From positions 2,604,001-2,668,000 of the forward strand of contig CP016836.1 of assembly GCA_002240395.1 (NCBI GenBank): a stretch of 64,000 nt of DNA. Reading direction: 5' to 3'. The notes beneath the pieces are model-generated. The model worked only from the letters and a program-made list of their open reading frames with translations. It had not been told where the DNA came from and made no database searches. How positions within the stretch are numbered: the stretch's first letter is position 1; every line of letters starts with the position of its first letter. The DNA comes from Xanthomonas citri pv. mangiferaeindicae (GTDB lineage: Bacteria > Pseudomonadota > Gammaproteobacteria > Xanthomonadales > Xanthomonadaceae). The position numbers and the translations under genes are program-made. Below are positions 17,142 to 25,700 of this stretch, in pieces.

Positions 17142-18412
17142 CCGCATCCGCATCGCTCGCCGACTGGCTGGCGCGCCTCGAAGCGCGGCATCCGGTCGAG
17201 GTGGACCTGGGGCTGGAGCGCGTTGCTGCGGTCCATGCGCGACTCGACTGTGGCCCGCCGGCCGCCCGTGTCATCACCGTGGCCGGAACCAACGGCAAGG
17301 GCTCGACGGTCGCCTTGATCGAGGCCTCGGCGCGTGCGGCCGGCTGGCGCGTGGGCGCCTACACCTCGCCGCATCTGCTGGCCTACAACGAGCGCGTGCG
17401 CATCGACGGCGCCGATGCCGACGATGCCGCGCTGGTGGCGGCGTTCGAGGCGATCGAGGCCGTGCGCGGCGACACGCCGTTGACCTATTTCGAGACCGGC
17501 ACGCTGGCCGCGCTGTGGCTGTTCGCGCGCGCGGGGCTGGACCTGGCGATTCTCGAAGTCGGGCTCGGCGGTCGCTTGGATGCGGTCAACCTGGTCGATG
17601 CCGATGTCGCGGTGGTCACCACGGTGGATCTCGATCACCAGGATTGGCTGGGCAACGACCGCGAGGCGATCGGTCTGGAAAAAGCCGGCATCGCGCGCCC
17701 GTGGCGGCCGCTGATACTCGGCGACGACGATCCGCCGGCAAGCGTGCTGCGGCATGCCTACCGGATCGGCGCGGTCGCAATCCGCGCCGGCAGCGATTTC
17801 CTGTTCGCACCTGCGGGCGAAGGGCGCTGGATCTGGCGCGAGGTCGGCTATGAAGTCGAACTGCCGCTGCCCGCCCTGGCCGCGCCTGTGCAGCTGCGCA
17901 ACGCCGCCGTCGCGGTGGCGGCCCTGCGTGCGCTCAACGTTGATGTGCCCGATACCGCGCTCGCGGCGGGGATTGCCGGCGCGCACGTCGCCGCGCGCTT
18001 GCAACGGTTCGAGCAGGGTGGGGTCGAGCTCGTCGTCGACGTGGCGCACAACCCACAGGCCGCCCAGGCGCTGGCGCAGTGGTTGGGGGCCGCGCCCGCG
18101 CAAGGCCGGACGTGGGCGGTCTATGCCGCATTGGCCGACAAGGATGCGACGGGCGTCGTCGCGGCGCTGGCGGCTGCGGTCGACGGCTGGTGGCTGGCAG
18201 GGCTAGCCGACGCCGGTGCGCGTAGCCAATCGGCTGAGGCGCTGCGCGCGCGGCTGGCAGGCACCGCTGCCGAGCAGGCCCCGGTGGCGGCCGACGTGGG
18301 CGGCGCGCTGGCGGCGGCGCTGGCGCAAGCGCGCCCGGGCGACCGGGTCCTGGTGTTCGGCTCTTTCCACACCGCCGCCGCTGCGCTCGCGCGGTTGCAG
18401 GGCCCGGGTTAA
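17138..18412 (+). CDS. folC: bifunctional dihydrofolate synthase / folylpolyglutamate synthase
   Basis: A 424-residue Mur-ligase-fold enzyme that adds glutamate to dihydropteroate and to reduced folates. The ATP-binding P-loop VAGTNGKGSTVALIEASARA and the motif YTSPHLLAYNERVRIDG are present. EVGLGGRLDAVN carries the family signature, and VDLDHQDWLGNDREAI the metal-binding region. VDVAHNPQAAQAL lies in the C-terminal domain. Length matches FolC. The start is set by the overlap with the phosphatase gene. As in E. coli, it is followed by a dedD-type SPOR gene and purF. Confidence 0.95.
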   Translation: MTASASLADWLARLEARHPVEVDLGLERVAAVHARLDCGPPAARVITVAGTNGKGSTVALIEASARAAGWRVGAYTSPHLLAYNERVRIDGADADDAALVAAFEAIEAVRGDTPLTYFETGTLAALWLFARAGLDLAILEVGLGGRLDAVNLVDADVAVVTTVDLDHQDWLGNDREAIGLEKAGIARPWRPLILGDDDPPASVLRHAYRIGAVAIRAGSDFLFAPAGEGRWIWREVGYEVELPLPALAAPVQLRNAAVAVAALRALNVDVPDTALAAGIAGAHVAARLQRFEQGGVELVVDVAHNPQAAQALAQWLGAAPAQGRTWAVYAALADKDATGVVAALAAAVDGWWLAGLADAGARSQSAEALRARLAGTAAEQAPVAADVGGALAAALAQARPGDRVLVFGSFHTAAAALARLQGPG

Positions 18413-18433
18413 GGCCCCGACGGCGCCGGTGCG

Positions 18434-18439
18434 TATAAT
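18434..18439 (+). promoter_or_regulatory. candidate -10 element ahead of the SPOR gene
   Basis: TATAAT in the context GCGTATAATCGCCGCG lies 31 bp before the SPOR-protein ATG. No good -35 box is visible at 16-18 bp. It could give the SPOR-purF-ferritin segment its own promoter in addition to read-through from folC. Confidence 0.4.
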
Positions 18440-18469
18440 CGCCGCGTTCCCTCCGCCTGCGCCCTCTGC

Positions 18470-19450
18470 ATGACGCCTGGACTCAAACAGCGCCTGATCG
18501 GTGCCGCCGTGTTGATCGCGCTGGCGGTGATCTTCCTGCCGATGCTGGTCAAAGGCCCGGCGCCCGCGAGCGGCCTGCCCGACATGCCGCTCGAGCTGCC
18601 GGACGCGCCGGACGGGCAGTACAAGACCGTCGACTTGCCGCTGGTCGCGCCGTCGCCGGCCCCGGCAGGCGGTGTGCTCGCCGAAGGCGCCCCGCGCACG
18701 CCCGCCGCGCCGGCAACGGTCGCTGCGCCGAGCGCAGGCGACGCGCTGCCGACGGTGGAGACCGGCGCGCAGAACGAACCGCTGCCGCCGACCACCGCCG
18801 GTGGCGGCTACGCCGTGCATTACGGTGCGTTCGCCAGCGAGGCCGATGCCGAGGCGATCCTGCGTCAGCTCCGCCAGTCGTCGCTGACCGGCTATCGCGA
18901 AGCGTTCACGCTCAACGGTCGGCCGGCGCAGCGCGTGCGGCTGGGGCCCTACGCGAGCCGTGCCGAGGCCGAGATCGTGCGGTTGCGCGCGGCCCAGGTG
19001 CGCGACGACGTCAACCCGCGCGTGGTCGCGCTCGACGCCACCGCTACGGCGCCTGCGCAGACGCAGCCGCCTGCATCGGCGCCGACACCGCCGCCGGCCC
19101 GGCCCCAGCCTGCGACGCCGCCGGCCGAGCCCACGCGCACCGCGCAGACGCCGCCTCCGCCGACCAAGCCGGCGCCTGCCGCAACGCCTGCACCGGCCCC
19201 GGCGCGCACGGCCGATGTGGGCTTCGTGGTGCAGCTCGGCGCCTTCAGCCAGGCCGCCGAGGCCGAGCGGCTGCGCGATCGTCTGCGCAGCGCCGGCATC
19301 ACCGCCTTCACCGACAGCGTCACCACCGACAAGGGGCGCCTGACCCGGGTCAAGGCCGGTCCGGTCACCAGCCGCGGCGAGGCCGATCAGCTCAAGGCGC
19401 AGGTGCGCGCCAAGGTGGGCATCGACGGCCTGGTGCGGTCGCACCCCTGA
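18470..19450 (+). CDS. SPOR domain cell-division protein (DedD-like), with two SPOR repeats
   Basis: A 326-residue inner-membrane protein. A short cytoplasmic start and one transmembrane helix (LIGAAVLIALAVIFLPML) precede a Pro/Ala linker. A first SPOR-like domain sits around residues 118-190 (YAVHYGAFASEADAEAIL). A second Pro-rich linker leads to a C-terminal SPOR domain at about 250-325 (GFVVQLGAFSQAAEAERLRD). SPOR domains bind denuded glycan strands at the division septum. E. coli DedD is shorter and has one SPOR domain, so the tandem arrangement is notable. It lies between folC and purF, as dedD does, but no cvpA follows. Confidence 0.88.
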   Translation: MTPGLKQRLIGAAVLIALAVIFLPMLVKGPAPASGLPDMPLELPDAPDGQYKTVDLPLVAPSPAPAGGVLAEGAPRTPAAPATVAAPSAGDALPTVETGAQNEPLPPTTAGGGYAVHYGAFASEADAEAILRQLRQSSLTGYREAFTLNGRPAQRVRLGPYASRAEAEIVRLRAAQVRDDVNPRVVALDATATAPAQTQPPASAPTPPPARPQPATPPAEPTRTAQTPPPPTKPAPAATPAPAPARTADVGFVVQLGAFSQAAEAERLRDRLRSAGITAFTDSVTTDKGRLTRVKAGPVTSRGEADQLKAQVRAKVGIDGLVRSHP

Positions 19451-19454
19451 GGCC

Positions 19455-19488
19455 AGAGCCGAAACGGGCTCTCCTCTTTTTCTCTTTT
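19455..19488 (+). terminator. terminator-like hairpin between the SPOR gene and purF
   Basis: AGAGCC and GGCTCT pair around a 6-base loop (GAAACG) and are followed by a T-rich tract (CTCTTTTTCTCTTTT). It occupies the position where cvpA lies in many gammaproteobacteria, and would separate purF transcription from folC-dedD. Confidence 0.7.
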
Positions 19489-19528
19489 CAACGGCGCGCA
19501 CCGCGCGCCCAGCAGGACTGGAATCGCC

Positions 19529-20995
19529 ATGTGCGGGATCGTCGGGATCGTCGGAACCTCCGAAGTCGCGGGTGCGCTGTATGACGGTCTGACCGTCCTG
19601 CAGCACCGCGGGCAGGATGCGGCAGGCATCGCCACCGCCAATGGCACCGCGCTGCGTGTGCAGAAGGGCAACGGCCTGGTGCGCGACGTGTTCGACGCCA
19701 AGACGATGGCGCTGTTGCGCGGCCGCGTCGGCATCGCCCATTGCCGCTATCCGACCGCGGGCAGTGAGGGCAGCGACGAGGCGCAGCCGTTCTACGTCAA
19801 TTCGCCGTTCGGCATCGCGCTCGCGCACAACGGCAACCTGGTCAACACCGACCAGTTGCGCCAGCAGGTGTTCGAGACCGATCGGCGCAACGTCAATACC
19901 GAGTCCGACTCGGAAGTGCTGCTCAACGTGTTCGCGCACGAGCTCGACCGCGAGAAGGCATTGACCCCCGAGGCCGCATTCCGCGCGATCGAGGGCGTCA
20001 ATCGACGTGCGCGTGGCGGCTACGCGGTCGTGGCGACCGTGCTGGGCCTGGGCCTGGTCGCGTTCCGCGATCCGCACGGCATCCGTCCGCTGGTGCTCGG
20101 CCGCCGACAGAGCGAGGAGGGCACCGAGTACGCGGTGGCGTCCGAATCGGTCGCGCTCGACATCCTCGGCTTCGAACGGCTGCGCGACGTCGAGCCCGGC
20201 GAGGGCATCGTCGTCACCGCGCGCGGCGAGCTGCACCATCGCCCGTGTGCGCCGCAGCAGGCGCACGCGCCTTGCATCTTCGAGTACGTGTACTTCGCGC
20301 GCCCCGACTCGATGATCGAGAACATCTCGGTGCACAAGGCGCGCATGCGCATGGGCGTGACCCTGGGCGAGAAGATCCTGCGGCTGCGCCCGGATCACGA
20401 CATCGACACCGTGATCCCAATCCCCGACACCTCGCGCGACTCTGCGCTGGAGATCGCCAACGTGCTGGGCGTGAAGTACCGCGAGGGCTTCATCAAGAAC
20501 CGTTACGTCGGCCGCACCTTCATCATGCCGGGGCAGGGCGAACGTGCGAAGTCGGTCAAGCGCAAGCTCAATCCGATCCCGCTCGAATTCCGCAACCGCG
20601 TCGTGCTGCTGGTCGACGATTCGATCGTGCGCGGCACCACGTCCAAGCAGATCGTGCAGATGGCGCGCGATGCCGGCGCCAAGAAAGTCTATCTGGCGTC
20701 CGCGGCGCCGCCGGTCCGTTACCCCAACATCTACGGCATCGACATGCCGTCGGTGGACGAACTGGTCGCGCACAACCGCACCGAGGCCGAGATCGAGGCG
20801 TTCCTGGGCTGCGACTGGTTGATCTACCAGGACCTGGCCGATCTCGAGGCGGCCGTCGCCGGGCCCAAGTTCCCCGACCTGCGCTTCGACAGCTCGTGCT
20901 TCAGCGGCGAGTACGTCACCGGCATTGAGCCGGGCTATTTCGAGCGACTGCGCCAGCTGCGCTCCGACGAAGCCAAGAACAAGCGCCGCGCGTGA
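19529..20995 (+). CDS. purF: amidophosphoribosyltransferase
   Basis: A 488-residue enzyme for the first committed purine step, PRPP plus glutamine to 5-phosphoribosylamine. The Ntn-type catalytic Cys follows the initiator Met (MCGIVGIVGTSEVAGALYDG). The glutaminase domain carries LQHRGQDAAGIA, GIAHCRYPTAGS and ALAHNGNLVNTDQLR. The phosphoribosyltransferase PRPP loop is VVLLVDDSIVRGTTSKQI. Length is typical. Its stop overlaps the GTG start of the next gene (GTGA), coupling the two. Confidence 0.96.
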   Translation: MCGIVGIVGTSEVAGALYDGLTVLQHRGQDAAGIATANGTALRVQKGNGLVRDVFDAKTMALLRGRVGIAHCRYPTAGSEGSDEAQPFYVNSPFGIALAHNGNLVNTDQLRQQVFETDRRNVNTESDSEVLLNVFAHELDREKALTPEAAFRAIEGVNRRARGGYAVVATVLGLGLVAFRDPHGIRPLVLGRRQSEEGTEYAVASESVALDILGFERLRDVEPGEGIVVTARGELHHRPCAPQQAHAPCIFEYVYFARPDSMIENISVHKARMRMGVTLGEKILRLRPDHDIDTVIPIPDTSRDSALEIANVLGVKYREGFIKNRYVGRTFIMPGQGERAKSVKRKLNPIPLEFRNRVVLLVDDSIVRGTTSKQIVQMARDAGAKKVYLASAAPPVRYPNIYGIDMPSVDELVAHNRTEAEIEAFLGCDWLIYQDLADLEAAVAGPKFPDLRFDSSCFSGEYVTGIEPGYFERLRQLRSDEAKNKRRA

Positions 20996-21819
20996 GCGCG
21001 GTGGTGGCCGACGCGCTCGACCTGCTGGCCGCGGCGCGTCAATGCCTGGACGCCCGTGATCCCGATACGAAGGTCGCGCTGACCCGCCGATATGCCGCGC
21101 AGCACCGCGCCGGGCGGTTGTCGCTGCCCATCTCGCCACCGCCGCCCGACCCGATCCGCATGCCCGGCCGCCCGCCGCGTCCGCGGCTGGTGCATCCGCG
21201 CGACCTGCCGCGGCGTGGACTGGGCAGCGACGAGGGGCGCGCGGCGTTTCTCCATGCGATCGCGCACATCGAGCTCAACGCGATCGACCTGGCCTGGGAT
21301 GCGGTCTACCGCTTCCGCGGCCTGCCCGATGCGTTCTACGCAGACTGGGTGGCGATCGCCGACGACGAGGCCCGGCATTTCGTGCTGCTGCGCGACCGCT
21401 TGCGGGCGTTCGGCCGCGATTATGGCGATTTCGACGCGCACAACGGGCTATGGGAGATGTGCGAGAAGACCGCGCACGACGGCCTGGCGCGCATGGCGTT
21501 GGTGCCGCGCGTGCTCGAAGCCCGCGGCCTCGACGTGACCCCCGGCATGATCGTCAAGTTGCGCGCGCTTGGCGAAGAGGCGACCGCCGACATCCTCGAG
21601 ATCATCCTGCGCGAGGAAATCCCGCATGTCGCAGCCGGTAGCCGGTGGTTTCGCTGGTACTGCGCGCGCGACGGCATTGATCCCGAACCCAGATTCCGCG
21701 AACTGCTGGCCGATTACGCGCGCACGGTGCTGCACGGTCCGTTCAATCTGGACGCCCGCGCCGCCGCCGGCTTCAGCGCCGAAGAACTCGCGGCCTTGCA
21801 GGCGGTCGCCCAAGGCTAG
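20992..21819 (+). CDS. DUF455 ferritin-like protein
   Basis: A 275-residue all-helical protein of the DUF455 ferritin-like group. Metal-ligand-type motifs recur at FLHAIAHIELNAIDLAWDA, IADDEARHFVLLRDRL and IILREEIPHVAAGSRWF, giving the two Glu-x-x-His pairs of a di-iron site. The family is common but its function is unsettled. A MiaE-like hydroxylase fold has been suggested from structure. The GTG start at 20992 overlaps the purF stop, so it should be made with PurF. It is the last housekeeping gene before the lanthipeptide island. Confidence 0.85.
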   Translation: MSAVVADALDLLAAARQCLDARDPDTKVALTRRYAAQHRAGRLSLPISPPPPDPIRMPGRPPRPRLVHPRDLPRRGLGSDEGRAAFLHAIAHIELNAIDLAWDAVYRFRGLPDAFYADWVAIADDEARHFVLLRDRLRAFGRDYGDFDAHNGLWEMCEKTAHDGLARMALVPRVLEARGLDVTPGMIVKLRALGEEATADILEIILREEIPHVAAGSRWFRWYCARDGIDPEPRFRELLADYARTVLHGPFNLDARAAAGFSAEELAALQAVAQG

Positions 21820-22127
21820 GGCAGCAGGTTCTACGCCCAGTTGGGGGCTCACCTTGGCGGCAAGGACGCCGACTGCATTGCAATCACGAGCCACCATGCG
21901 CCGCATCTGTCGCCGTAGCACGCGGGGGCGGACTGTGACGTTCATCAAAGACAGTCTGGTCGCACCGGGCCAGTATCCCCCGGGGCAAGACGTCCGTAGG
22001 CCGGAGTGCTACAACGCCAAGGCCCCGTCCAGGTGCCGTGCGTGCATTCGACGGGCATGTCGAGCATGTGTTCTGGCGGACGTGCAAGCGGCATTCGCAG
22101 TTGATGCAATCGACAAGGAGAGACGAC
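21820..22127. other. 308-bp leader region of the lanthipeptide island
   Basis: No gene is supported here. Antisense frames are Cys-rich only because they mirror the precursor gene downstream. The stretch should hold the promoter for the precursor genes, but I see no convincing -35/-10 pair. A TACAAC element near 22010 is the best weak candidate. An AAGGAG ribosome site at 22115-22120 ends the region. Confidence 0.5.
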
Positions 22128-22316
22128 ATGCAGCACGACGAAATCGTTGGCGGCTGGCTGAGCGGGGCCGACACCGTAGATGGCTACGAAAACCCGGCTG
22201 GGGCGTTGTACGTGGAGGGCATTGCCGCGACCGAAGCGGCGATGACCGACAGGAATTTCTTTCTGTTGACGCAGTGCAGTTCCTGTACCGCCTCTGCACC
22301 GACGATCTGTTGCTGA
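22128..22316 (+). CDS. class II lanthipeptide precursor, mersacidin/lichenicidin-like leader (copy 1)
   Basis: A 62-residue precursor peptide. Residues 1-41 look like a leader: acidic, with WLSGAD at 10-15 and the NPAG motif at 22-25. That motif also occurs in mersacidin, lichenicidin and haloduracin leaders (E-NPAG-a-L-x-x-E). The C-terminal part (FFLLTQCSSCTASAPTICC) has Cys at 50, 53, 61 and 62 and Ser/Thr at 48, 51, 52, 54, 56 and 59. These are the raw material for dehydration and thioether rings by LanM. There is no Gly-Gly directly before the core, so the cleavage site is unclear. AAGGAG seven bases upstream is a strong ribosome site. A near-copy lies 73 bp downstream and a LanM gene follows. 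Confidence 0.85.
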   Translation: MQHDEIVGGWLSGADTVDGYENPAGALYVEGIAATEAAMTDRNFFLLTQCSSCTASAPTICC

Positions 22317-22389
22317 GCATGTGGCCCAGTAAGGGCCTCTTTGTGTCGAAAGCAGTGGTCGGATACGCATTCAATAAGGAGATTCGAAT

Positions 22390-22578
22390 ATGCAGTACGA
22401 AGACATCGTAGGTGGTTGGCTCAGCGGCGCGGACAGCGTGGATGGGCATGAGAACCCCGCTGGATCGTTGTATGTTGAAGGCGTCGCGGCGACAGAGGCA
22501 GCGATGACGGACAAAAGTCTTTGTCTGATGACGCGATGCAGTTCCTGCACCGCGTCCCTCCCTGCGCACTGTTGCTGA
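22390..22578 (+). CDS. class II lanthipeptide precursor, mersacidin/lichenicidin-like leader (copy 2)
   Basis: A 62-residue paralogue of the preceding peptide, equal in length. It differs mainly in the core (KSLCLMTRCSSCTASLPAHCC), which gains a fifth Cys at 45. Leader landmarks are conserved: WLSGAD, NPAG at 22-25, YVEG and ATEAAMTD. CSSCTAS and the terminal Cys-Cys are identical in both peptides, so a shared ring pattern is likely. An AAGGAG site (22376-22381) lies 8 bases before the ATG. The gap after copy 1 carries a weak GGCCC/GGGCC hairpin (22323-22337). The two genes look like a tandem duplication, either a two-peptide system or variants processed by one LanM. Confidence 0.85.
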   Translation: MQYEDIVGGWLSGADSVDGHENPAGSLYVEGVAATEAAMTDKSLCLMTRCSSCTASLPAHCC

Positions 22579-22588
22579 GACCGTGCCA

Positions 22589-22619
22589 CGAAGCGGACCC
22601 GCGATGCGGGTCCGCTTCG
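22589..22619 (+). terminator. perfect 14-bp hairpin between the precursors and lanM
   Basis: CGAAGCGGACCCGC at 22589-22602 and GCGGGTCCGCTTCG at 22606-22619 pair perfectly around GAT. A T/G-rich tract (TCTGTTGTTGTCGTTTT) ends near 22641. It lies 10 bp after the second precursor stop. Such a partial terminator would give many precursor transcripts for each lanM transcript, the usual stoichiometry in lantibiotic operons. Confidence 0.75.
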
Positions 22620-22727
22620 CGTGGTCTGTTGTTGTCGTTTTGCTAGTCGCAGTAGTGGTGAAATTGCCGGAGCCAACCCAGCGAAGGCAGATTCAGTGGT
22701 GCCCAGGAACAGGAGTTGGAGTTCAGC

Positions 22728-25630
22728 ATGGACGATGCAGCGAGCGGCACGGAGTTTGACCGAGTCATCGACGTGATTGTTTCGAATGCGTGCGAGAACT
22801 TGGACGTTCAGATGGCGTCCGCCGCACAGGGGCTCGCAGCTGAGGAACGCAGTGTTGTGGTCGTTGCGGCGCAACATGCACTATTGGCCAACGCGCGGCG
22901 CAAACTCAATCGGGTACTGCTGCTGGAACTGCATGCTGCACAGTTGTCCGGCCAGTTGCGTCAAAGCGACGAACGCGAGCGTTTCAGGGAATTTGTCGAG
23001 CGCGCTAGCACCCGCGAATTCGTGGGGCATCTCTCGAATCGCTACCCTGCGCTGCAGCCCCGGCTGGACCGTGCACTGCGGCAACAGGCATCGGCGCTGG
23101 CCTTGATGGTGCAACGGTTGGTCGCCGATCGCGCGCAGTTGCACACCCTCATTGGTGAATCGCCCGGCCTTCTGTGCGCCCTCCATCTTGGGCAAGGCGA
23201 TGTGCACAATGGTGGACAGGCGGTCGCGCGCCTGGAGTTCGAGGGCGGCAGTGTGATGTACAAGCCGCGTTCGGTGGCGATCGATCTGGCGCTGGAGGGC
23301 TTTCTAGAGCACGTGCTGGGGAGCGATCCCTTGCGCATCCGTGTGCCGGGCTCGCTGATGCAGGCAGGTTACGGATGGTCTGCATTCGAGGTGCACCGCT
23401 ACTGCAGTGATGACGAGGAGCTGAGCACCTTTTATCGCAACATCGGCCATTGGTTGGCCGCGATGCGCCTCTTGGGTGGAACCGATCTGCACCACGAGAA
23501 TATCATCGCCGTTGGTCCCGTCCCTGTGGCAGTGGACGTCGAGAGCCTGTTTGCGCCCGAGGTCGCTGTCCCATCGACGGGATTGGGTGCGGCGGTGGAT
23601 GTGGCGACTGCATTGATCACGACCTCGGTGCTGCGGACCGGACTCGTGCCGTTTCGCGCACCGATGCTCGGCCTGTACGGGGTCGACATCTCGGGGCGGG
23701 CGCCCTCCCGGATGAGCAGCCAAAAATTCGGGTGCCATTGATCGTCGATGGCGGCACGGCCTCGGCCCGCATGCAGGTGGCGGATGTCGAGCTGCCACCT
23801 GCACGCAATCATCCCTGCGCAAGACCTGACATTTCCCAGCACTGGAACCACGTCATCGGTGGCTTCTCGGAGTTGACAGTACGTTTCCAGCGTCTCGATC
23901 AAGACGGGCTCCTACGCCCCTTGCTGGCGCCTTTCGTCGGGTGCGAAGCCAGGCAGATCCGGCGGCCGACACAGGCGTACGCCGAGGTGATGCGCATGCT
24001 CTGGCATCCTGCATCGCTGCACGATGAACGCCCTGCGCTCGAACGCGCCCGGGACATCCTGAAACGTAATGCAGACGTCTTGCCGGTTGCCCCCGGCGAT
24101 CTGGATACGATCGCCAGCGAGGTCGAAGACATGCGCTATGGGGACATTCCCGTCTTTTCGGGGAGGCTGTCGGCCGTCGACATCGATGCCGCGTTGGACA
24201 ACTGGCGCGTCATGCGCCTTGAGATGGAAGAGCTGACAATTCGGGGCGCCCTGGTAACCGCCTATCTCAATGGCAAGCTCGCTGACCGGCAAAGCGTGCC
24301 GCGCGACGTCGTTGCCCGCAGACCGCATGCGGGTGACCTCGACCGAAGGCGTCGCAGGCTGGCCACAGAAACGCTTGAGAAGCTGTTGCAACTGTCGGTG
24401 GCTGGCGACGATGACACGATCACCTGGATCAGTCCTGTGCTTGGCGCAGAGGGCTGGACGATGCGCACGCTCCATTCTGATCTCTACATCGGGTTAGGAG
24501 GGATCGCCATCACATTGGCTGGTTATCGTCACGAAGTCAGGCGGGGGCGGGCCGACGCTGTGGATGGTCTGGATAGGGCGATCGCAGGTGCTACCCGAGT
24601 CGTTGAGACACTCGAGCTGCAAGAGCCGATCGATGCGGTCGGTGGGTTCATCGGGTTGGGATCGCAGGTGCTGACCTGGACGACGCTGTACCGCCTGGAC
24701 GGCGATCCGGCGATGCTCGAACGCGCGCGCCGCAGCGCGACGACGCTGGCGCGGCGAGGGTTCCGTCCGGACGACAATCTCGATCTGCTCGAGGGTGTCA
24801 GCGGTGCGATCGTGCCGTTGCTGCAGCTGGCCGAGTTGGACCGAAACGATGCGTGGCTGGAAGCGGCCGCCGAGGCTGGGCGCCAACTGGAGGCCACCGC
24901 GATCGTCGATGCCCAGGGGGCGCGATGGTCGAGTGCTATTTTCCATCAGCCGCTGGGCGGTTTCGCGCACGGTGCGACGGGCAGCGGATGGGCGCTCGCA
25001 AGGCTCGCATTGAGTCGCGCGGGGACGCAGCAGGAGCGCGATCGGTGGGCGGCGTTGGCCGAGCAGGCCTTCGTGTTCGAAGACGGACTCTACGATCATG
25101 CAGCAGGCGATTGGATCGACGTCCGCAAGCCGGAATCCAAGGATTTTCCCGATACGTGGTGCCACGGCAGCGTCGGCATCGGGCTGGCGGCCTGCGACCT
25201 CTATGCTCGCACCGGCGGAGCGCGTTATCTCGACACCTTGCGGCGGGCGGTTCGCGCGGCCGAGCGACGCGGCTGGGGGATCAGTCATACGCTATGCCAT
25301 GGCGATCTGAGCCTGTGGGAGCTGCTCGAGCGCGCAGCAGTGCTGGATCCGGGCTTACGGCGCGATGACGGATTGCCGGCCGGCGCGCGTATCGTCTCGG
25401 CGATGGAGGAATGCAGCGGCGCAGTCGGCGGGCTGGCGCGCGATACCTATACACCGGGGCTGATGAGCGGCGTGTCGGGATCGCTCCACTTTCTCAACCG
25501 CTTGCATCCCGACTGCCGATTGCCTTCGCCCCTGCTGCTGGAGTGCGGGCTCGACACACCGATGTCGGCACCGCGTCCGGAGTCTGATCGCGCGGACACG
25601 GCAGCGGAGGCGGAGGCCACGCCGAGCTAG
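22728..25630 (+). pseudogene. lanM: LanM bifunctional lanthipeptide synthetase, frameshifted in this sequence
   Basis: LanM dehydrates Ser/Thr in the precursor core by phosphorylation and elimination, then cyclises Cys onto them. The kinase-like dehydratase shows MYKPRSVAIDL (Lys about 179), GGTDLHHENIIA (Asp 253, His 255) and VAVDVESLF (Asp 270, Glu 272). The LanC-like cyclase shows the zinc ligands in DTWCHGSVGIGLA (Cys near 25160) and HTLCHGDL (Cys-His near 25295). The frame from 22728 runs into a stop at 23741. The correct continuation, PDEQPKIRVPLIVDGG onward, is one frame over. One extra G in the G4 run at 23693-23696 gives VDISGAGALPDEQP and a 967-residue protein of normal LanM length. 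The ATG at 22728 has AGGAG 12 bases upstream. No exporter, peptidase or immunity gene follows. Confidence 0.88.
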
Positions 25631-25700
25631 GCTGGTGCACCGGGGGTGGCGTTATGCCTCCCACGCCACTGCGGTGGGCAACGCCTGCGGCGCCGGCTGT

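Noticed and set aside
18203..21139. 978-codon open frame on the minus strand
   Set aside because: It lies opposite folC, the SPOR gene and purF, which have clear family motifs. Arg/His/Gln-rich composition is typical of high-G+C antisense shadow.
21884..22174. Cys-rich 96-codon antisense frame near the lanthipeptide genes
   Set aside because: It has no leader or core pattern, and its cysteines come from the antisense of the precursor region; no ribosome site is visible.
23450..23700. Programmed frameshifting as an explanation for split lanM
   Set aside because: The junction TCGGGGCGGG is not a known slippery heptamer, and LanM enzymes are normally uninterrupted; a single-base loss is simpler.
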